Source: Microcoleus sp. bin38.metabat.b11b12b14.051
Lineage (GTDB): Bacteria; Cyanobacteriota; Cyanobacteriia; Cyanobacteriales; Microcoleaceae
Length of the DNA: 64,000 bases
Assembly: GCF_013299165.1 (NCBI RefSeq)
Contig: NZ_JAAFKD010000007.1
Span: 124,001-188,000, forward strand
Direction of reading: 5' to 3'
A model generated the notes under the pieces. The model did not search any database and was not told the DNA's origin. It saw nothing but the letters and a program-made list of their open reading frames with translations. Made by a program: the position numbers and the translations under genes. This document shows, one piece after another, positions 1 through 8,017 of the stretch (within the stretch, counting starts at the first letter, position 1; every line of letters starts with the position of its first letter).

Positions 1-602
1 GCTAATTTAGCGTACAAAGACGCCATTTGTCCCAACTGCAACAGATAGGTAGGAGCGCCGCAGTCGTCGCGAGCGCTGATAAACTCTTCGGCAGGCATGG
101 CGAGCAAGTCAGCCACCTTGCCCAAAATAAGCTGCTGGACGGGATGTTTGCGGCGCAAATAAGTTTCCAGCGGCCAGTGCAGTTGCTGGCACACAGCGAG
201 CATTCCGGCGTGTTTCCCGGAACAGTTGTATTGCAGGGCGCTCTTTTTGCCTTCGGGAATGGGGCATTGGAGTTTAGATGGGTCAATGTCGCAGCGCCAC
301 AGGACGTTAAACACCTGTCGCGATTGCTCGATCGTACCTTGATGGGAACTGCAAATAATCGCTAAATCTCGATCGGTCAATTCGTAGCGTTCCAAAGTCC
401 CGCTCGCCGTCACAGCCAAAGCTTGAAAAGGCTTGAGAGAAGAACGGATAAATGCCGCCGTTTCCGAGTTACCGGCAACGGAAAGAACGCGGCCGCGTTT
501 GTCGCAGACAGCGGCCTGGGCGCGATGTCTAGATTCTGGAATGCCTTCGCGCAGCAGTGTGACTTCCAATTCGGGAGCTTGGGTTCGTTTTCCCCTTGTC
601 AT
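1..602 (-). CDS. L-asparaginase II-family protein (partial, C-terminus beyond left edge)
   Basis: About 200 codons are visible on the minus strand, starting at ATG 602 and reading without a stop off the left edge. The translation opens MTRGKRTQAPELEVTLLREG and continues with SSLKPFQALAV, DLAIICSSHQG and NCSGKHAGMLAVC, which I recognise as the bacterial/plant-type asparaginase II family (PF06089), proposed to hydrolyse L-asparagine to aspartate and ammonia in the cytoplasm. It is the last visible gene of the yqeK-rsfS-CGLD27 series, 128 bases after the CGLD27 stop, so it may be co-transcribed. Short TTTTAGA repeats lie just upstream at 606-637. The missing C-terminal part cannot be judged. The family call is fairly secure; the substrate is known only by family. 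Confidence 0.85.
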   Translation of the reverse strand, partial: MTRGKRTQAPELEVTLLREGIPESRHRAQAAVCDKRGRVLSVAGNSETAAFIRSSLKPFQALAVTASGTLERYELTDRDLAIICSSHQGTIEQSRQVFNVLWRCDIDPSKLQCPIPEGKKSALQYNCSGKHAGMLAVCQQLHWPLETYLRRKHPVQQLILGKVADLLAMPAEEFISARDDCGAPTYLLQLGQMASLYAKL

Positions 603-730
603 ATCAATTTTAGATTTTAGATTTTAGATTTTAGATTGGGGCCCGTGGAAATTTTGATCCCCTATGTCGCAACGGGGCGGGCACGGGGCACCGCCCCTAC
701 GACTCAAAACTTCCCTTTTACCATGAACGA

Positions 731-1231
731 TTACAAACAACTCCAAATTAGTCCCCCGGCAACCAGCAATACTGTCAAACCATAAAATGTCTGCCTCAGA
801 CGCCTGAGAATTGGTTCTAGTTCGTAGTTGACAATCAACTTGTCTTGAGCTAATACTTCGGGAGTTTTAGGCCAAGATTGACAATCGTACCAGCCAGACT
901 CTTCGTAGACGACTGTGGGATTTGATAGGCGCGATCGCACGTAGAACCAACCCAAGTAAAGTCGCAGCAAAGCTAATCCTAGAATAAAACCGGCACCAGC
1001 AGCACCGCACAGGGCAAACTGAAGTGGATACTTGAGGGGAGCAAAGCTAGAAGCAGCTATCGGCCCGGATACCAAGCAACTCCAAGCCCATACCCAGGCG
1101 AGTTTGGCCAGATATGCGGGCCAGTCGAGAATTACCCAGCTAAAAAACCAGGATTCTGTAAGTTCTTGGTATTCATTAAGGGGGCGCTGTTCTTCTGGAA
1201 CAGGACAAATAGAAATAGAAGCGTTTTTCAC
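731..1231 (-). CDS. CGLD27 family (DUF1230, Ycf36-like) membrane protein
   Basis: The 166-residue product begins MKNASISICPVPEEQRPLNE and has the CPVP-EQ-PLNEYQ-L signature of the CGLD27/DUF1230 family, conserved in cyanobacteria and plastids (chloroplast Ycf36). Two hydrophobic stretches lie in the first half (around WAYLAKLAWVWAWSCLV and ALCGAAGAGFILGLALL) and another at the C-terminus (LTVLLVAGGLIWSCL), so it should be a thylakoid or plasma-membrane protein. I chose GTG 1231, one base after the rsfS stop codon (1233-1235); an upstream TTG at 1261 would overlap rsfS. The tight spacing suggests translational coupling to rsfS. The plant homologue has been linked to iron-starvation responses, but the biochemical role is unknown. 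Confidence 0.85.
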   Translation of the reverse strand: MKNASISICPVPEEQRPLNEYQELTESWFFSWVILDWPAYLAKLAWVWAWSCLVSGPIAASSFAPLKYPLQFALCGAAGAGFILGLALLRLYLGWFYVRSRLSNPTVVYEESGWYDCQSWPKTPEVLAQDKLIVNYELEPILRRLRQTFYGLTVLLVAGGLIWSCL

Positions 1232-1232
1232 A

Positions 1233-1658
1233 TCAGCGTTCCTCTGCGGGGGAAAATTCAATTCGTTCGGCGTGTCCCCAGAACGCTTCTAAATTGTAGA
1301 ATTCGCGCTCTTGAGGTTTAAAGATGTGGATAATCGCGTCGCCGTAGTCCATGACGACCCAACTGGCGTCTGATAGCCCTTGTGTACGCAGCGGCAAGCG
1401 TCCCCATTCTTCTTCTACTTGGTCGGCGATGGCTTGGGAGATGGCTCGTACCTGCACGTTGGAAAATCCGGTGACGATCGCAAAGTAGTCAGCCAAATAG
1501 CACACTTCTGCCACGCCCAGCAATACAATATCAACTGCTTTGCGGTCATCGGCAGCTTGTGCAGCCGTTACGATCAAGCCGCGCGCTTCGTCTGGGGATG
1601 TGGCGTCGGTTACTGTGGACTGAGTTCTGGAATATTCGAGTTGGGTTATATCTGACAT
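1233..1658 (-). CDS. rsfS: Ribosomal silencing factor RsfS (iojap family)
   Basis: The 141-residue protein has the iojap/RsfS core: KAVDIVLLGVAEVCYLADYF, FAIVTGFSNVQVRAISQAI, GLSDASWVVMDYGDAIIHIF and REFYNLEAFWGHA. RsfS binds ribosomal protein uL14 on the 50S subunit and blocks subunit joining when nutrients are short. The length matches the family, with a slightly longer N-terminus. It starts at ATG 1658 and lies downstream of yqeK, a neighbour pairing seen in many bacteria, and directly upstream of the CGLD27 gene. Cytoplasmic. High confidence. Confidence 0.95.
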   Translation of the reverse strand: MSDITQLEYSRTQSTVTDATSPDEARGLIVTAAQAADDRKAVDIVLLGVAEVCYLADYFAIVTGFSNVQVRAISQAIADQVEEEWGRLPLRTQGLSDASWVVMDYGDAIIHIFKPQEREFYNLEAFWGHAERIEFSPAEER

Positions 1659-1795
1659 TAAGTGTTTAAGTTCCTAGTTGAGAGAGTAAAGGGAAATGGG
1701 TACTTTGACGCGATCGATTGTTGGCAGTTTTAGACTGGAAATACGAGTTAAATTCAAGCCAAAAGTAAGTACAGGATTGCTGATAAATTTTACTG

Positions 1796-2431
1796 TTAAC
1801 TTGTGATTTGTCCGATCGACTTTCCTGTCGAATTTCCTATTTTGGGCGATTCGCGAGCCATTGAGAGAGCCCAATTGCGGGTAAGTATGGTGCGCGGGTG
1901 AATGTAGCAGCGAGTTTCTAGCAAATATTTGAGAGAATAATCGCTAGCTTGCCACACGGCTGCATAGAGATTTTGCCAGCTTGTCTCGCGCAGTGCTGCT
2001 AGTTCGGGTGTGTTGCCGCGGCTCGGCTCTATAGCGTCTGCGATAAATACGGCACAACTGAGCTGGCTCATGTTTGGTCTGCCGAGGGTGTGATTGGCGA
2101 TTGCGTCCAAAATTTCTCGATCGACCACCCCGAATTCGTCTCTGGCGACGATCGCGCTGGCGTCTGCATGGAGCAGGTGCGGGTGTGCTTCCAATACTGA
2201 GTCTAACTCTAAACCTTCCTTCTGAGCCATTTGCAGCAGCAGTTGGGGTTTAAAGTATTTTGCTGCGTCGTGCATCAGTCCTGCCGATCGGGCTTTTGCT
2301 TCATCCAGGCCGTAATGGCGAGCCAAGTCTCCTGCCGTCTGTTCGACTCCGAGGATATGTGTGATGCGGGCGGCAGGAACGCGGTGTGAGAGCCAACCTA
2401 GGACGTTTTCGCGTGTGGGTGCAAGTGTCAA
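1796..2431 (-). CDS. yqeK: HD-domain hydrolase YqeK (symmetrical Ap4A hydrolase type)
   Basis: The 211-residue product is an HD-superfamily phosphohydrolase of the YqeK family, which cleaves diadenosine tetraphosphate to two ADP. Visible motifs are the first metal ligand in RITHILGVE, the HD pair in GLMHDAAKYF, the HPHLLHADASA segment and ANHTLGRPNM. No ATG is available in a suitable place: the first in-frame start is TTG 2431 and an in-frame TAA lies just upstream at 2435-2437, so TTG is the likely initiator. The C-terminal 20 residues after MARESPKIGN look non-conserved. It heads the yqeK-rsfS-CGLD27-asparaginase series. Confidence 0.9.
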   Translation of the reverse strand: MTLAPTRENVLGWLSHRVPAARITHILGVEQTAGDLARHYGLDEAKARSAGLMHDAAKYFKPQLLLQMAQKEGLELDSVLEAHPHLLHADASAIVARDEFGVVDREILDAIANHTLGRPNMSQLSCAVFIADAIEPSRGNTPELAALRETSWQNLYAAVWQASDYSLKYLLETRCYIHPRTILTRNWALSMARESPKIGNSTGKSIGQITS

Positions 2432-2599
2432 ATATTAACTCCAAAATTGTAGGAGCTACTATTTTAGCGTTTTGTTTTAATAGACTGCGGTGTGGTGATA
2501 TTTGGGGTGATTGGGCGATCGGCTCTTTGGCAGTTACGTTATATTTTATGGTAGCTGCTTGAATATTCAAAACTCTCCCCTACCTCAACAATTAGTCTG

Positions 2600-3922
2600 A
2601 TGGATTTGCTATTTTTTCTAATTATCTCATTTTTTCTACTTTTAGTTAGTGCCATTAAAGGTTATTTTGTCGTTTATCCGCTGCTAGCTTCTCTGGCAAT
2701 TTTTATTCTTATTTTATTGAACAGGGGATTTCCACTAAACAGCTTAATCAAAATGGCTGTTGCTGGAAGTCAAAAATCTTTTTCAGTAATCGGTATTTTA
2801 CTGTTGATCGGGGCAGTCATGGCCGTCTGGATGGCGGCGGGGACGGTTCCAGTTCTCGTATATTGGGGCATCAAATTAATTAGCCCTCAGTATTTTATAT
2901 TTTGGGCGTTTGTCTTAACTAGCATGGTTTCTGTGCTGCTGGGAACTTCCTTTGGCACTGTGAGTACGATCGGCATTGCTTTAACGATCGCAGCCAAGGG
3001 CAGCGCTGTCAATCCCAATACGATCGCCGGAGCAATTATTGCCGGAGCTTATTTTGGCGATCGGTGTTCTCCAATGTCTTCTAGCGCTAATTTGATTGCC
3101 GCAATTACCCGTACAGAAATTTATACTAACCTCAAAAATATGGCGCTAACAGCTTTTTACCCGCTGATAGTTTCCAGCATTTTGTATTTAATTTTATCCC
3201 TAACAAATCCCGTTGAATTTGCTGGCAACAACCTCACTATTGACCTTGGAGAAGCCTTCAATCTTAACTGGATAACTTGGCTGCCAGCCTTGACAATTTT
3301 AATCCTTTGTGTGTTGCGAGTAGAAGTCAAAATTGCCATGACTGTTAGTATAATTGCCGGAAGTGCGATCGCCATTTTCGTGCAAGGTTATTCGCCGATC
3401 GATATTCTGCAATTTGCGATCGCTGGATTTAAGCTAGAATCAACTTCTAGTTTAAAAGATATTGTGGCGGGAGGAGGGATTTTGTCGATGCTCAAAGTTT
3501 CAACAGTTGTGATTGTATCGACAGCATTTGCCGGAATTTTTGCGGGAACGAAAACGCTAGATTTTATTGAAGTTTATCTCAACAAAGCTCGATCGAGAAG
3601 CGATTTGTTTTTGGGAACAACAATCATCAGCATTTTATCAGCCGCCTTTGGCTGCACCCAAGCTATAGCTATCATCCTGACTCATCAGTTAGTTGAGAAA
3701 AAATACCGAAAAGAGGGATTAGATGATTATCAACTTGCTCTCGACTTGGAAAATACTGCTGTTGTGATTGCTCCCTTAATTCCGTGGAATATTGCCGGAT
3801 TAGTGCCTGCAACTGTCTTGGGTGTCAATTCAGATTTTATCCCTTATGCTTTTTATTTGTATCTCATTCCTTTATTTAACTTAATTCAAATGAAACGGGC
3901 TAAACCACTTCAAGAAAGTTAA
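2600..3922 (+). CDS. Na+/H+ antiporter, NhaC family
   Basis: A 440-residue membrane protein with about ten to twelve hydrophobic segments. Family features include GTSFGTVSTIGIALTIAA, AIIAGAYFGDRCSPMSSSAN and the late motif LENTAVVIAPLIPWN, typical of NhaC-type antiporters that exchange Na+ (in some members with malate/lactate) for protons across the cytoplasmic membrane. It starts at ATG 2600 and ends 9 bases before the downstream DMT transporter, so the two are probably one transcript. The exact substrate cannot be read from sequence. Confidence 0.88.
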   Translation: MDLLFFLIISFFLLLVSAIKGYFVVYPLLASLAIFILILLNRGFPLNSLIKMAVAGSQKSFSVIGILLLIGAVMAVWMAAGTVPVLVYWGIKLISPQYFIFWAFVLTSMVSVLLGTSFGTVSTIGIALTIAAKGSAVNPNTIAGAIIAGAYFGDRCSPMSSSANLIAAITRTEIYTNLKNMALTAFYPLIVSSILYLILSLTNPVEFAGNNLTIDLGEAFNLNWITWLPALTILILCVLRVEVKIAMTVSIIAGSAIAIFVQGYSPIDILQFAIAGFKLESTSSLKDIVAGGGILSMLKVSTVVIVSTAFAGIFAGTKTLDFIEVYLNKARSRSDLFLGTTIISILSAAFGCTQAIAIILTHQLVEKKYRKEGLDDYQLALDLENTAVVIAPLIPWNIAGLVPATVLGVNSDFIPYAFYLYLIPLFNLIQMKRAKPLQES

Positions 3923-3931
3923 CAAATTTAA

Positions 3932-4816
3932 ATGAATAATAAAATATCAATTGGTTATTTTTTGGCAGTAGTTGCGACGGTGATTTGGGCGGGAAACTTC
4001 ATCGTCGCTAGGGCTTTGAATCAGGAGATTTTGCCGATGGGTTTAGCTTTTTGGCGATGGGCGATTGCTGTGGCAACTTTGGCTCCCTTCACCGTGCGGG
4101 CGGCTGTGCATGACGGGAAATTGATCAAAAAAAATCTTGCTTACTTGACTGTATCGGCACTATTAGGCGTAACTGCTTTTAACACTTTAATTTACGTTGC
4201 TGGCCACACAACCTTAGCGGTGAATATGGCGTTAATTGCCACTTCTTCCCCGGTTTTTATTGTACTTATGTCTCGTTTTTTTTACGGAGAAACTATCTCC
4301 TTAACGCGGGCCGTCGGTATTGCGATCGCCGTCAGCGGTGTTGTATTGTTAATTGCGGGAGGCTCGTTAGAGAGGCTGCTGAGTATTTCGTTGGCGATCG
4401 GCGATTTGTATATGCTGTTAGCATCTATAATCTTTGCTGGCTACACGATGCTGGTAAAGCGCAAGCCGCCCAACCTGCGGATGACAACTTTCACTTTTTG
4501 TACTTTTAGCTTGGGGCTGTTGTTTTTATCGCCCTTCTATGCGCTGGAATGTTGGATTTATCAGCCTGTGGCGTTCAATCCTGCGATCGTCCTAGGGTTA
4601 CTTTATGTGGGGGTGCTCTCTTCGGTAGTGGCGTTTCTGGCGTGGAATCAGGCGATCGCCCTAATTGGCCCGAACCGCACAGCTTTAATCTATTACTTGA
4701 TTCCGGTGTTTAGCGGTATTGCTGCGTGGCTGTTTCTCGGTGAAGCGATTTCGTTCGTGCATATTCTTAGTACGTTGGCGATCGTCTGCGGCATTATGAT
4801 TACTAACCGCACTTAA
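3932..4816 (+). CDS. DMT-superfamily transporter (EamA domains)
   Basis: A 294-residue protein with two EamA repeats and about ten membrane segments. The first repeat opens with VVATVIWAGNFIVARALNQ and the second with LYMLLASIIFAGYTMLVKR; GPNRTALIYYLIPVFSGIAAWLFLGE near the end is the usual EamA closing helix pattern. Members of the family export amino acids, purines or other metabolites, but specificity cannot be assigned. It follows the NhaC-type antiporter by 9 bases. Its start at ATG 3932 has an A-rich leader without an obvious Shine-Dalgarno sequence. Confidence 0.88.
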   Translation: MNNKISIGYFLAVVATVIWAGNFIVARALNQEILPMGLAFWRWAIAVATLAPFTVRAAVHDGKLIKKNLAYLTVSALLGVTAFNTLIYVAGHTTLAVNMALIATSSPVFIVLMSRFFYGETISLTRAVGIAIAVSGVVLLIAGGSLERLLSISLAIGDLYMLLASIIFAGYTMLVKRKPPNLRMTTFTFCTFSLGLLFLSPFYALECWIYQPVAFNPAIVLGLLYVGVLSSVVAFLAWNQAIALIGPNRTALIYYLIPVFSGIAAWLFLGEAISFVHILSTLAIVCGIMITNRT

Positions 4817-4914
4817 TCAAGCCTTACAAAAATTCATAATCTGCCGCAACAATGAATTATATTATTATGTCAAATAATATCGTGTCCGATCGATATAACC
4901 GCACGCGCGATCGG

Positions 4915-5016
4915 GTTCGTAGTGCGGACTTGAGTCCGCTCCCAGTTTGTGTAGGGTGTGTCGCCATTCTTGAGCCGTGAATTCTATCGACCATCTCATG
5001 GCGACGCACCAAGCGA
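4915..5016. repeat. REP-like palindrome and single GGTGCGTC hairpin
   Basis: The segment at about 4915-4942 contains GTTCGTAGTGCGGACTTGAG followed by GTCCGC, a variant of the palindrome tandemly repeated beside the RAYT gene at 49641-50036. Immediately after, 4951-5016 holds GTAGGGTGTGTCGCC and a partner ending GGCGACGCACC, an imperfect long hairpin of the GGTGCGTC family. Confidence 0.6.
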
Positions 5017-5165
5017 CAATATTTGAATAAAGAAACCCATTTTTTTTAGTAAGACTTTTTATAAATAGTATAACTCCGCATCCTCATTTTTGATAAAATA
5101 GGAGTCAGCCATAATTGTCCAATCATCTTTGAGCAAAGAATTTTTAACTTCATTAGTTATTGAAA

Positions 5166-5462
5166 AACCCCGGTGCGTCGCTATGAGATTGTCAATAGAA
5201 TTCATAGATTTTCGCAGAGCGACACACCCTACTGCTTAAAGAACCCCGGTGCGTCGCTATGAGATTGTCAATAGAATTCATAGATTTTCATGGGGACACA
5301 CCCTACTGCTTAAAGAACCCCGGTGCGTCGCTATGAGATTGTCAATAGAATTCATAGATTTTCGCAGAGCGACACACCCTACTGCTTAAAGAACCCCGGT
5401 GCGTCGCTATGAGATTGTCGATAGAATTCATAGATTTTTCGCAGAGCGACACACCCTACTAC
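5166..5462. repeat. Four tandem copies of a 74-76 bp hairpin repeat
   Basis: Copies begin at 5166, 5242, 5316 and 5392 with AACCCCGGTGCGTCGCTATG and end near ACACACCCTACT. Within each unit GGTGCGTCGC faces GCGACACACC, so each can fold into a hairpin around an AT-rich loop containing GAATTC. Copy 2 differs in the 3' arm (CATGGGGACACACC). The same core recurs at 4951-5016, 21907-22120, 44812-44880 and 54099-54545. Confidence 0.85.
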
Positions 5463-5471
5463 TAATTCTAA

Positions 5472-6740
5472 TTACTTGGGCAAAGGTGCCAAGACTTTCT
5501 CAGCATGACTCGCCGCTACCGCCGTAAACAAAGCCTCATAATGATTCAAAGCTTCCTCAAATCCGTAATTCTCCACAGCATACTTTCTGCCTTGCTCGCC
5601 CAGCGCATCCACCCGATCGCAATTTAAGAACAAATCCTCCACAGCATCCGCCAAAGCCTGCGGATCTTCCGGCGCTACCACCACCCCACCACCGCTTTGC
5701 TGCACTGCTTTGTGGGCCGTACCAGTTTCAGGAACCGAAGCTAAAATAGCCCGGCCACTAGCAAGAAGCACTTGAATTTTTGAAGGCATATTAAAGTTAG
5801 TAACCCGGCGCTTTTGTACGACTAAACTAACATCGGCAGCAGCTAACATTTCGGGCAATTTTTCTCGGGGTTCAAAGGGCAGTAGCATTACATTAGTAGC
5901 TTTGTAAGTTTCGCAATCTTGTTGCAAGCGCGCTAGGGCTGTTGATTCTCCGACAATTACAAAAGCAATTTCCGGTATGTGTTTCAAACGGGCCGCTGCT
6001 TTGACCACTGTTTGCAAACCCTGGGTGAGCGCAATATTTCCCGCATAGAGAACCACAAATTTGTCATTGAGTTTGTGGGTTTCACGAAATGGGTTATTTT
6101 GTTTTGGTAAGGGGCGAATGAAGTTAACATCAACCCAATTGGGAAGGCAAACTATTTTTTCCGGCGGTACTCCCTGAGAGTGCAATTTGCTGACAAAACC
6201 GCTGTCGATGACGCTGACTTGGCTGGCTGTGCTGTAGGCAAATTTTTCTAAGGCGTCAGCAATTTGAATTAGCATTCCGTTTTTCTTGACTAAGCCGACG
6301 CGCACTGCTGCTTCTGAGACTATATCCTGTACGTTGAGGACGATCGGGATATTGCGAAGAGCTCCGTAAAAGGCGACCGGCACGCAAATCGGTAAAGGGG
6401 GCATTGTCGAGAAAATCACGTCGGGACGCCAGCCTCTGAAGGCTTGGACGGCGCTGGATACGACAAAACTGCCGTCTAGCAAAAGCCTGTCTAACAGGCT
6501 GGGATGGGGGCCGTTGACGCGCAGGTAGCTGCGCTGAATTGTCACGCCTTTGTGTTCTTCGGTGAGGTAGAATTTGCCCCGATATTGGGGATAAATCCGG
6601 CGCTGGGGATAGTTCGGCATTCCGGTGACGACTCGAACTTGGTGCCCGCGCTTGACTAAGCCTTGGGCTAGTTCTGTCATCAAGGGGGCAATGCCGATCG
6701 GCTCTGGATAGTAGTTATAGGAATAAATTAGAATACGCAT
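5472..6740 (-). CDS. Glycosyltransferase family 4 (WcaI/WbuB-like)
   Basis: A 422-residue GT-B fold glycosyltransferase. The N-terminus MRILIYSYNYYPEPIGIAP with VVTGMPNYPQRRIYPQYRG is characteristic of the WcaI/WbuB branch that adds sugars during colanic-acid or O-antigen assembly. The donor-binding half has VVLYAGNIALTQGLQTVV, FVIVGESTALARL and FNMPSKIQVLLASGRAILA, then GGGVVVAPEDPQALADAV. No membrane span is obvious, so it is probably a peripheral cytoplasmic enzyme acting on a lipid-linked sugar. It starts at ATG 6740 and heads the polysaccharide region. Donor and acceptor sugars are unknown. Confidence 0.9.
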   Translation of the reverse strand: MRILIYSYNYYPEPIGIAPLMTELAQGLVKRGHQVRVVTGMPNYPQRRIYPQYRGKFYLTEEHKGVTIQRSYLRVNGPHPSLLDRLLLDGSFVVSSAVQAFRGWRPDVIFSTMPPLPICVPVAFYGALRNIPIVLNVQDIVSEAAVRVGLVKKNGMLIQIADALEKFAYSTASQVSVIDSGFVSKLHSQGVPPEKIVCLPNWVDVNFIRPLPKQNNPFRETHKLNDKFVVLYAGNIALTQGLQTVVKAAARLKHIPEIAFVIVGESTALARLQQDCETYKATNVMLLPFEPREKLPEMLAAADVSLVVQKRRVTNFNMPSKIQVLLASGRAILASVPETGTAHKAVQQSGGGVVVAPEDPQALADAVEDLFLNCDRVDALGEQGRKYAVENYGFEEALNHYEALFTAVAASHAEKVLAPLPK

Positions 6741-6909
6741 AATATCTAGTTTGAAGCAAATTATCGAGCCGCCGCGTGCCGTCTCGCCTGCACCCGCCCA
6801 ATTGCACGGGATGTGGTTGGGTTTTGGGGAGCCTCTTTGGGGGGCGGCGCGAAAACTTTTCAGTTTTTGCCACAGAAGCCGCCCTGACTCAGGCGGGCAC
6901 CAGAAGCCC

Positions 6910-7347
6910 TCAGGTAAGGTTTTTGCGCATTACCAGGCAGTTGCAGCTATCATCGGTACGAATATAGCCAAGCTCGTCGGTGAGCTTGTACATAAATACA
7001 AGTCCCCTTTCTCCTTCTCTGTCCAAAGGATCGCGCTGCTCTTGCATGATCGAGTGCAGCTTTGCTTCGAGATTGAAGGGTTGACCCCTGTCCCAAATCC
7101 TAATTTCTAAGTAATCTGCAAACACTTTTACCTCAATGTCGATCGGCGTCTCAGGGGGCAAGTTATGGTGAGCATGGCGGACAGCGTTTGTAAAGCCTTC
7201 GTTGATTATCAGCCGGCACTGCCACCAGAAATCCTCTGGTAGCATGGGCAAAACGATATTCTCCAACCATTCCAAAACGGATGTTAAAGCCTTGAGGTCT
7301 GTTTCAACCTGAAGGTGCGACTCGCCCTTTGGTTGCTTGTCTTTCAT
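6910..7347 (-). CDS. RsbW-type anti-sigma factor kinase (HATPase_c_2)
   Basis: A 145-residue single-domain GHKL ATPase. The N-box is LIINEGFTNAVRHAH, the G1 box is IRIWDRGQPF, and the glycine-rich lid is around REGERGLVFMYKLTDEL. These fit serine/threonine kinases of the RsbW/SpoIIAB group, which bind a sigma factor or other partner and phosphorylate a STAS-domain antagonist. A STAS domain is encoded nearby in the sugar-transferase fusion at 8018-9016, on the same strand and upstream, suggesting a partner-switching pair that senses or controls polysaccharide synthesis. That pairing is inference. It starts at ATG 7347, with a 10-bp hairpin in its leader at 7372-7395. Confidence 0.88.
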   Translation of the reverse strand: MKDKQPKGESHLQVETDLKALTSVLEWLENIVLPMLPEDFWWQCRLIINEGFTNAVRHAHHNLPPETPIDIEVKVFADYLEIRIWDRGQPFNLEAKLHSIMQEQRDPLDREGERGLVFMYKLTDELGYIRTDDSCNCLVMRKNLT

Positions 7348-8017
7348 CTTTCTTCCCCCTGGTCGGCCCCCACCTGCGCTGCCGTCAGCGCAGGTTGGAG
7401 AGGAAAAGGAGGGCTCTGTCTTGGCAACATATTACTTAAGTCAAGCTTGAGTTGAAGAAGCCCGTTTTGCCTCAAGGTGAGCATTCCTTTCGCACCATTT
7501 ACTCGCACAGTACATGAGAGACTTCCGATACTGTAACTCGCCTCGGTAGGGCGTTTAAATAGGGAAAATTCCCGAATCAGTCGATTTGAGATTTTCCATT
7601 TAAAATTGACTCCACAGATGAATCAAAGGAGCCCGAACTTGAGTCTAAACTTTTGGGCGATCCGCGGCAGCATTTGGAAAGCCACTATGCGTTTTTAGGC
7701 GGGGTCAGCTTGTGAGGCATAGATTTGAGCTGCGATTGTGTTAGTAGTCGATACTTTTCTCAACACGTGTGAGTTATTGTAGTCCTCGAAAACCCTGCTG
7801 CGGTGATTCGATCGCGACCTCGAACTCGCAAATTGCTAATTCCTGCTCTGATTCTTGACCTGGCAACTAGCAGCGCATTTTCTGTGTGAATTTTAACACT
7901 TAATGCTAGCGCAGGTATCGCGATCGATCGCCTGCTTGACTTGCGTATCTGTTTCGAGTTGCCGTCGCCCGCCGCCAACAGCAACACCAAAGTTCAGCCG
8001 TGAGTTGTTGATGGCTC
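7348..8017. other. Gene-free spacer upstream of the RsbW-type gene
   Basis: About 670 bases separate the STAS-sugar transferase gene from the RsbW-type gene. Apart from the stem-loop at 7372-7395 I see no convincing coding frame. An arginine/serine-rich minus frame at 7760-7990 has HIP1-like GCGATCGATCGCC content and no family features, so I do not call it. The length would accommodate a promoter or small RNA, but nothing specific can be supported. Confidence 0.5.
7372..7395 (-). promoter_or_regulatory. Perfect 10-bp stem-loop in leader of RsbW-type gene
   Basis: ACCTGCGCTG at 7372-7381 is the exact reverse complement of CAGCGCAGGT at 7386-7395 with a 4-base loop. It lies 25 bases upstream of the ATG at 7347. 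It lacks a U-tract on the minus strand, so it may be a leader structure rather than a terminator. Function unknown. Confidence 0.45.

Larger units (their letters stand above)
4817..5471. other. Gene-free spacer filled with palindromic repeats
   Basis: This convergent spacer lies between the end of the DMT transporter and the end of the GT4 gene. It contains no credible reading frame. It holds an AT-rich stretch to about 4880, the REP-like and GGTGCGTC hairpins at 4915-5016, a further AT-rich stretch, and the four-copy tandem array at 5166-5462. The hairpins are well placed to terminate transcription from both sides, though none has a classic T-run. Confidence 0.6.

Noticed and set aside
5166-5462. 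Tandem repeats resembling a CRISPR array
   Set aside because: Units are adjacent with no unique spacers, are 74-76 bp long and palindromic, and no cas gene is near. The same applies to 32829-32959, 49641-50036 and 54099-54545.
7760-7990. 76-codon minus-strand frame in the 7348-8017 spacer
   Set aside because: Arg/Ser/Ile-rich, no homology recognised, no start context; likely chance reading through GATCG-rich DNA.
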